This document shows positions 4,935 through 8,560 of a DNA stretch of 8,560 nucleotides, in pieces. How positions within the stretch are numbered: the stretch's first letter is position 1; every line of letters starts with the position of its first letter. Source of the DNA: a bacterium (GTDB lineage: Bacteria > JAHJDO01); assembly GCA_030631525.1 (NCBI GenBank), contig DAOVKY010000023.1, forward strand, positions 1 through 8,560. The letters run 5' to 3'. A program made the translations under genes and the position numbers. The notes under the pieces were generated by a model. That model was not told the DNA's origin, made no database searches, and worked only from the letters and a program-made list of their open reading frames with translations.

Positions 4935-6452
4935 ATGAAGGATCAGATTATAATATTTGATACTACTTTGCGGGATGGGGAACAGTCTCCGGGCGCCAGC
5001 ATGAGCCTTGACGGAAAAGCAAAGGTAGCAAATCAGCTTGCACGGCTTGGTGTGGATGTTATTGAGGCAGGTTTTCCCGTGTCGTCTCCAACACAGTTTG
5101 ATGCAGTGTCTTTAATTGCAGAACAGACTCAAGGTCCGATTATTGCGGGACTTGCAAGGGCTGTCAAAAAAGATATAGATGCCTGTATCCAATCGTTAAA
5201 AAAAGCAAAAAAATCCAGAGTGCATACTTTTCTGGCAACATCTGATATTCATCTTGAGAAAAAACTTGAGAAGACTAAAAGCCAGGCTTTAAAGATGGCT
5301 GTGAATGCAGTTAAGTATGCAAAGGGATTTATTGAAGACGTGGAATTTTCAGCAGAGGACGCTTCCAGAACTAATAGAGACTTTCTCTTTGAAATTATTG
5401 AGGCTGTTGTGGATGCAGGAGCAAATGTTGTAAACATTCCGGATACCGTTGGATATACGACTCCTGATGAGTATGGCGGGTTGGTAAAGGACATTATTAG
5501 CAAAGTAAGAAATGTTGATAAAACCACAATAAGCGTGCATTGTCATAATGATCTTGGTTTAGGGTCTGCGAATTCTTTGGCTGCTGTAGTAAACGGCGCT
5601 CGTCAGGTTGAATGTACTGTTAACGGCATTGGAGAAAGAGCAGGAAATACCTCCCTTGAAGAGGTCGTTATGATACTAAAGACAAGGCAGGATCTTTATC
5701 CTTTTTCTACAGGAATTAAGACTAAAGAAATTTATAAAACAAGTAAACTTATAAGCATCGTGAGCGGGATTTCAGTTCAGCCAAATAAGGCAATAGTGGG
5801 AATTAATGCATTTGCCCATGAGTCGGGCATTCATCAGGATGGTGTATTAAAGGAGAGAACAACATATGAGATTATTAAGCCTGAATCCGTTGGCTTTGAA
5901 AAGTCAAGAATCGTGCTTGGAAGACATTCCGGAAGGCACGGTCTTAAAGCACGACTAAACGTAATCGGCATTAAACTGAATGGCAGACAATTTGATAAAG
6001 CTTATGAGAAATTCATAGAACTTGCAGATAAGAAGAAAGAGATTTTTGATGAAGATCTTGAGGTAATAGTTGAGGATGAGTTAACTACAACTTCGGAAAC
6101 CTACATTCTTGAATACTTTAATATTGTAAGTGGAAATAAGACTATACCAACTGCTACTGTGAGCTTAAAAAAGGGAAAACAAGTTTCCCAGGAAGCAGCT
6201 TGTGGAGACGGTCCTGTAGATGCGGCATATAAAGCTATTAACAAAATTACCCGTCTGAAAGCCAAACTTGTTGACTATTCACTTCAAGCTGTTACAGGAG
6301 GAACGGACGCATTAGGCGAGGTTCATGTAAAGGTTGCAGTTGGCAATAGAACAGTAGTAGGAATGGGAGCCAGTACAGACATTATTGAAGCAAGTGTGAA
6401 AGCTTATGTTAATGCTGTGAATAGGTTGTTGGCAAAGCGCAAAAGAACATAA
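4935..6452 (+). CDS. leuA: 2-isopropylmalate synthase
   Basis: A 505-aa enzyme that condenses acetyl-CoA with 2-oxoisovalerate, the first committed step of leucine synthesis. The HMGL-like TIM barrel begins FDTTLRDGEQSPG (residues 8-20). Metal ligands are D9 and HCHND at 202-206 with H202 and H204. GIGERAGNTSLEE at 231-243 supplies the further ligand N238. The linker signature FAHESGIHQDG spans 293-303 and the SRIVLGRHSGRHG block 324-336. The C-terminal LeuA regulatory (leucine-binding) domain covers about 375-500, with GDGPVDAAY, GGTDALGEVHVK and GASTDIIEASVKAY. Full length and the intact regulatory domain argue against citramalate or homocitrate synthase, and leucine feedback is expected. 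AAAGGA stands 4 nt before the ATG. The 9-nt gap shows an ilvC-leuA transcription unit. Confidence 0.96.
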   Translation: MKDQIIIFDTTLRDGEQSPGASMSLDGKAKVANQLARLGVDVIEAGFPVSSPTQFDAVSLIAEQTQGPIIAGLARAVKKDIDACIQSLKKAKKSRVHTFLATSDIHLEKKLEKTKSQALKMAVNAVKYAKGFIEDVEFSAEDASRTNRDFLFEIIEAVVDAGANVVNIPDTVGYTTPDEYGGLVKDIISKVRNVDKTTISVHCHNDLGLGSANSLAAVVNGARQVECTVNGIGERAGNTSLEEVVMILKTRQDLYPFSTGIKTKEIYKTSKLISIVSGISVQPNKAIVGINAFAHESGIHQDGVLKERTTYEIIKPESVGFEKSRIVLGRHSGRHGLKARLNVIGIKLNGRQFDKAYEKFIELADKKKEIFDEDLEVIVEDELTTTSETYILEYFNIVSGNKTIPTATVSLKKGKQVSQEAACGDGPVDAAYKAINKITRLKAKLVDYSLQAVTGGTDALGEVHVKVAVGNRTVVGMGASTDIIEASVKAYVNAVNRLLAKRKRT

Positions 6453-6514
6453 TTTCTAATAATCTTTGTAGCTTGTGCAATTACAGTATATTACAGCGGC
6501 GTGAAAGTTTTTTA

Positions 6515-7540
6515 ATGGCTATTTTTAACAAAGTTGTGGTGTTAGAGAAGGGGGAGTTGTATCTGTTTATTAATAATTTGGTAAAAGACTATGATGTCTT
6601 TGCTCCTGTAAAGGAAGAGGAAGGCATTATCTTTTCAAAGATTGATAAAGCAGATGAAATATGCCTTTCCTATTCAAATACAAAAAATTCCATGAAGGAG
6701 TTTTTACTTCCTCAATCAGAGGAGCTTTTCAGGTTTGCTAAAAAGGGAAACAGTAATGAGATTGCAGACCTAAAGGAAAAGAAGAGACGAAGTCTTATAT
6801 TTGGAGTTCGTCCGTGTGACGGGAAGGCCATTGCTATGCTGGATAAGGTATTTCTGGAGAATATACCTGATTCATATTACAAAAGCAGGCGAAAAAACGC
6901 TCTCGTTATAGGTATGGCATGTAATGAACCTAATCAAACTTGTTTTTGCACGTCTGTTGGAGGAGGCCCTTTTTCGTATGGAGGACTTGATGCTCTATTT
7001 GTTGAACTAAAAGAAAAGTATCTCATTATCCCTGTAACAAAGCAATGCGAGAAGCTTTTTGCGCATCTTGATAATGCTTCTCAGGAAGATATCAAGGAAG
7101 CAGAGAAGCTTAAAAAGAATGCAGAAAAAAGACTAAAACCTGTTTTTGAAATAAAAGATATAAATAAGAAATTGCATGGAATGTTTGAGTCTCCAATCTG
7201 GGAGAAAATTCACGAGAAATGCATAAAATGCGGTATATGTACATATCTGTGTCCGGCCTGCCACTGTTTTGATGTTCAGGATGAAACCATAGGAGAAAAA
7301 GGTTGCAGAGTTAGGAATTGGGATTCGTGTATGTTCCCAAAATTTACATTACATGCTTCAGGACATAATCCCAGACCAACGCAAAAGGAAAGATGGCGGC
7401 AGAGGATCATGCATAAATTTAACTACCTAAAAGAAAATACAGGATCATACGGATGCGTAGGCTGTGGAAGATGTGTGGAATACTGTCCTGTTAATCTGGA
7501 TATTAGAAAAGTCCTAAAAGATATATTGGAGTCAAAATGA
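6515..7540 (+). CDS. 4Fe-4S electron-transfer subunit, sulfhydrogenase beta / AsrA type
   Basis: A 341-aa soluble iron-sulfur protein of the HydB (sulfhydrogenase beta) / AsrA (anaerobic sulfite reductase A) family. The N-terminal two thirds carry GVRPCDGKAIAMLDKVF (residues 97-113), with C101, and CNEPNQTCFC (136-145), both typical of this family. Two cubane sites follow: CIKCGICTYLCP at 236-247, with additional C249 and C251, and CVGCGRCVEYCP at 314-325. Between them lies the family's C..RNWDSC..F..HASGHNPR...RQR..HKF stretch (264-302). The ATG at 6515 is chosen over a TTG at 6473, because family-like sequence begins here and the extra 14 residues look random; the SD (GAAAG) is weak. The gene overlaps the gamma-type gene by 4 nt and starts 62 nt after leuA, so co-transcription with leuA is possible. 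Its catalytic partner is not in the window. Confidence 0.87.
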   Translation: MAIFNKVVVLEKGELYLFINNLVKDYDVFAPVKEEEGIIFSKIDKADEICLSYSNTKNSMKEFLLPQSEELFRFAKKGNSNEIADLKEKKRRSLIFGVRPCDGKAIAMLDKVFLENIPDSYYKSRRKNALVIGMACNEPNQTCFCTSVGGGPFSYGGLDALFVELKEKYLIIPVTKQCEKLFAHLDNASQEDIKEAEKLKKNAEKRLKPVFEIKDINKKLHGMFESPIWEKIHEKCIKCGICTYLCPACHCFDVQDETIGEKGCRVRNWDSCMFPKFTLHASGHNPRPTQKERWRQRIMHKFNYLKENTGSYGCVGCGRCVEYCPVNLDIRKVLKDILESK

Positions 7541-8382
7541 ATAATCCATATTTACCAATTCCTATGATAATTAAAAACATAGTAGATGAAACCACAGCTA
7601 AAGATATAAAGACATTTGAACTTGCGTTTCTAAACAAGGAAGACGAGAAGAATTTCTCGTATTTGCCAGGCCAGTTTGCAGAAATTTCTATTTTAGGCTC
7701 TGGAGAAGCGCCAATAGGAATAGCATCATCACCAACAGAGAAGGGGATTTTAAAGTTCACTGTTAAGTGGTATGAAAAGGGAGTTGTGACAAATGCTCTT
7801 CACAACTTGTTTGCAGGAGATAAGATTGGCATTCGCGGTCCCTTCGGAAATAGCTTTGAATCAAAAAATATCAAGAATAAAAGTGTCGTAGTAATAGGAG
7901 GCGGTTTTGCTTTTACAACCCTGCGTTCCTTAACTACATATATGATTCATCCTCATAACAGAAACAAGTTTAAAAATATTACAGTTATTTATGGGGCAAG
8001 GAGTCCAGAGGACTTAATTTACAAAAAAGAGCTGAGAAAATGGGCTGAAAGAGATGATGTGAAATTATACGTTACTGTTGATAAAGGAGATAAGGACTGG
8101 AAGGGAAGAGAAGGATTTGTCCCAACTGTTGTTGGAGAAGTCCGGCCTTCTTCTCAAAACGCAGTAGCAATAGTATGTGGACCTCCGATAATGATAAAAT
8201 TTACTATTCCAAAACTTACAGAATTAGGATTCTCTTCTGAGAATATATTAAACTCACTTGAAATGAGAATGAAGTGCGGTATAGGAAAGTGCGGCAGATG
8301 TAATATAGGGAACAAATATGTGTGTAAAGATGGACCTATCTTCTCTCTAGCTGAATTAAATGATCTTCCTATGGAGTATTAA
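7537..8382 (+). CDS. FAD/NAD(P)-binding 2Fe-2S subunit, sulfhydrogenase gamma / AsrB type
   Basis: A 281-aa ferredoxin-reductase-like protein of the HydG (sulfhydrogenase gamma) / AsrB / dihydroorotate dehydrogenase electron-transfer family. The FAD domain covers about residues 10-105, with YLPGQFAEI at 42-50, EAPIGIASSP at 57-66 and IRGPFGNSF at 99-107. The NAD(P) domain covers about 115-235, with VVVIGGGFAFTTLRSL at 117-132, IYGARSPEDLIYKKEL at 151-166 and VCGPP at 213-217. A C-terminal 2Fe-2S site uses C247, C252, C255 and C263 (CGIGKCGRC then C). The protein would pass electrons between NAD(P)H and the iron-sulfur subunit encoded just upstream, whose stop overlaps its start (ATGA). GGAG stands 5 nt before the ATG. 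The gene ends 9 nt from the 3' end of the opposing tRNA gene. No AsrC-like or NiFe-hydrogenase gene follows in view. Confidence 0.88.
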   Translation: MNNPYLPIPMIIKNIVDETTAKDIKTFELAFLNKEDEKNFSYLPGQFAEISILGSGEAPIGIASSPTEKGILKFTVKWYEKGVVTNALHNLFAGDKIGIRGPFGNSFESKNIKNKSVVVIGGGFAFTTLRSLTTYMIHPHNRNKFKNITVIYGARSPEDLIYKKELRKWAERDDVKLYVTVDKGDKDWKGREGFVPTVVGEVRPSSQNAVAIVCGPPIMIKFTIPKLTELGFSSENILNSLEMRMKCGIGKCGRCNIGNKYVCKDGPIFSLAELNDLPMEY

Positions 8383-8391
8383 CTGCATTTG

Positions 8392-8465
8392 TAGCGGTGC
8401 AGGGACTCGAACCCCGGACACAGAGATTATGATTCTCCCGCTCTAACCAACTGAGCTACACCGCC
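8392..8465 (-). tRNA. tRNA-Met (anticodon CAT), probably elongator
   Basis: A complete 74-nt cloverleaf can be drawn. The acceptor GGCGGTG pairs with CACCGCT and ends in discriminator A. The D arm is GCTC/GAGC, the anticodon stem GGAGA/TCTCT encloses the loop AT-CAT-AA, and the T arm CGGGG/CCCTG encloses TTCGAGT. The first acceptor pair is G1-U72, not the unpaired C1/A72 of initiators, and three G-C pairs above the anticodon loop are absent, so it is not fMet. A CAT anticodon could also be the lysidine-modified Ile2, but the overall sequence resembles elongator Met. CCA is not encoded; the genomic 3' flank reads CAAATG. The gene is transcribed toward the gamma-type CDS, 9 nt away. Confidence 0.93.
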
Positions 8466-8490
8466 ATTTACCCTTTGCTGAGTATTTACG

Positions 8491-8519
8491 ATTATAGGGA
8501 AGATGAAAAATCCTGTCAA
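8491..8519 (-). promoter_or_regulatory. Perfect-consensus sigma-70 promoter of the tRNA gene
   Basis: On the minus strand TTGACA (8514-8519) and TATAAT (8491-8496) are separated by exactly 17 bp, matching the consensus at all 12 positions. Transcription should start near 8484, about 19 nt before the mature tRNA 5' end at 8465. The position, strand and strength fit a stable-RNA promoter. Confidence 0.88.
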
Positions 8520-8521
8520 GT

Positions 8522-8550
8522 TTGATTTTGAGTAGAGCTTGCTCTATAAT
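8522..8550 (+). promoter_or_regulatory. Probable divergent promoter leaving the window
   Basis: TTGATT at 8522-8527 (4 of 6), a 17-bp spacer, and a perfect TATAAT at 8545-8550 read rightward out of the window. Its -35 lies 2 bp from the tRNA promoter's -35, back to back. The palindrome TAGAGC-TT-GCTCTA at 8533-8546 covers the spacer and the start of the -10 and could be an operator. The gene it would serve is not visible. Confidence 0.5.
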
Positions 8551-8560
8551 GAATTTACAA

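Noticed and set aside
6473..6514. TTG start giving 14 extra residues on the beta-type 4Fe-4S protein
   Set aside because: No SD precedes it and the added residues (CNYSILQRRESFL) do not look like the family. Homologous sequence begins at the ATG at 6515.
8392..8465. Initiator tRNA-fMet or lysidine tRNA-Ile2 for the CAT-anticodon tRNA
   Set aside because: The acceptor has a G1-U72 pair and the anticodon stem lacks the three stacked G-C pairs of initiators. Ile2 cannot be fully excluded, but the body resembles elongator Met.
1..8560. CRISPR array, prophage or complete insertion sequence
   Set aside because: No regularly spaced direct repeats, phage structural genes, transposase or integrase are visible anywhere in the window.

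Overview
The window looks like a chromosomal segment of an AT-rich anaerobic bacterium. The evidence is an SD-led branched-chain amino acid operon, a consensus sigma-70 type promoter in front of a tRNA gene, and an iron-sulfur/flavin electron-transfer pair of the sulfhydrogenase beta/gamma (HydB/HydG, AsrA/AsrB) type. Dispersed GTAG hairpin repeats and a C-rich repeat recall uncultivated or anaerobic lineages such as Omnitrophota, Nitrospirota or Desulfobacterota. That placement is only an impression.

Layout. Positions 1-1220 (+) hold the 3' part of ilvB and complete ilvN, the catalytic and regulatory subunits of acetolactate synthase. Positions 1226-3070 (-) hold a class I SAM-dependent methyltransferase and, upstream of it, a DUF1016/YhcG-type PD-(D/E)xK nuclease. 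Positions 3071-3422 are non-coding, with a C/G-rich hairpin repeat, an inverted pair of GTAG-headed REP-like hairpins and a candidate promoter. Positions 3423-3898 (+) encode an antitoxin/ParE-RelE toxin pair overlapping by 4 nt. Positions 3927-6452 (+) hold ilvC and leuA. Positions 6515-8382 (+) encode a 4Fe-4S beta-type subunit and an FAD/NAD(P)/2Fe-2S gamma-type subunit overlapping by 4 nt. Positions 8392-8465 (-) hold tRNA-Met(CAT), with a perfect TTGACA-17-TATAAT promoter behind it and a probable divergent promoter leaving the window.

How the genes work together. IlvB/IlvN make acetolactate (or acetohydroxybutyrate), IlvC reduces and isomerises it, and LeuA draws 2-oxoisovalerate into leucine synthesis. 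The ilvBN-ilvC-leuA set appears to be split by about 2.7 kb of accessory DNA (methyltransferase, nuclease, REP pair, toxin-antitoxin). ilvC and leuA now lie directly behind the toxin gene, so they probably depend on the toxin-antitoxin promoter or on read-through. The beta/gamma pair would move electrons between NAD(P)H and an unseen partner enzyme; no hydrogenase or sulfite reductase catalytic subunit is visible here.

The most notable observations are a cofactor loop in IlvC that predicts NADH rather than NADPH use, a REP pair whose two hairpins differ by compensatory base changes, the accessory island inside the biosynthetic operon, and the orphan HydBG-like pair. I did not find a convincing wholly new system.
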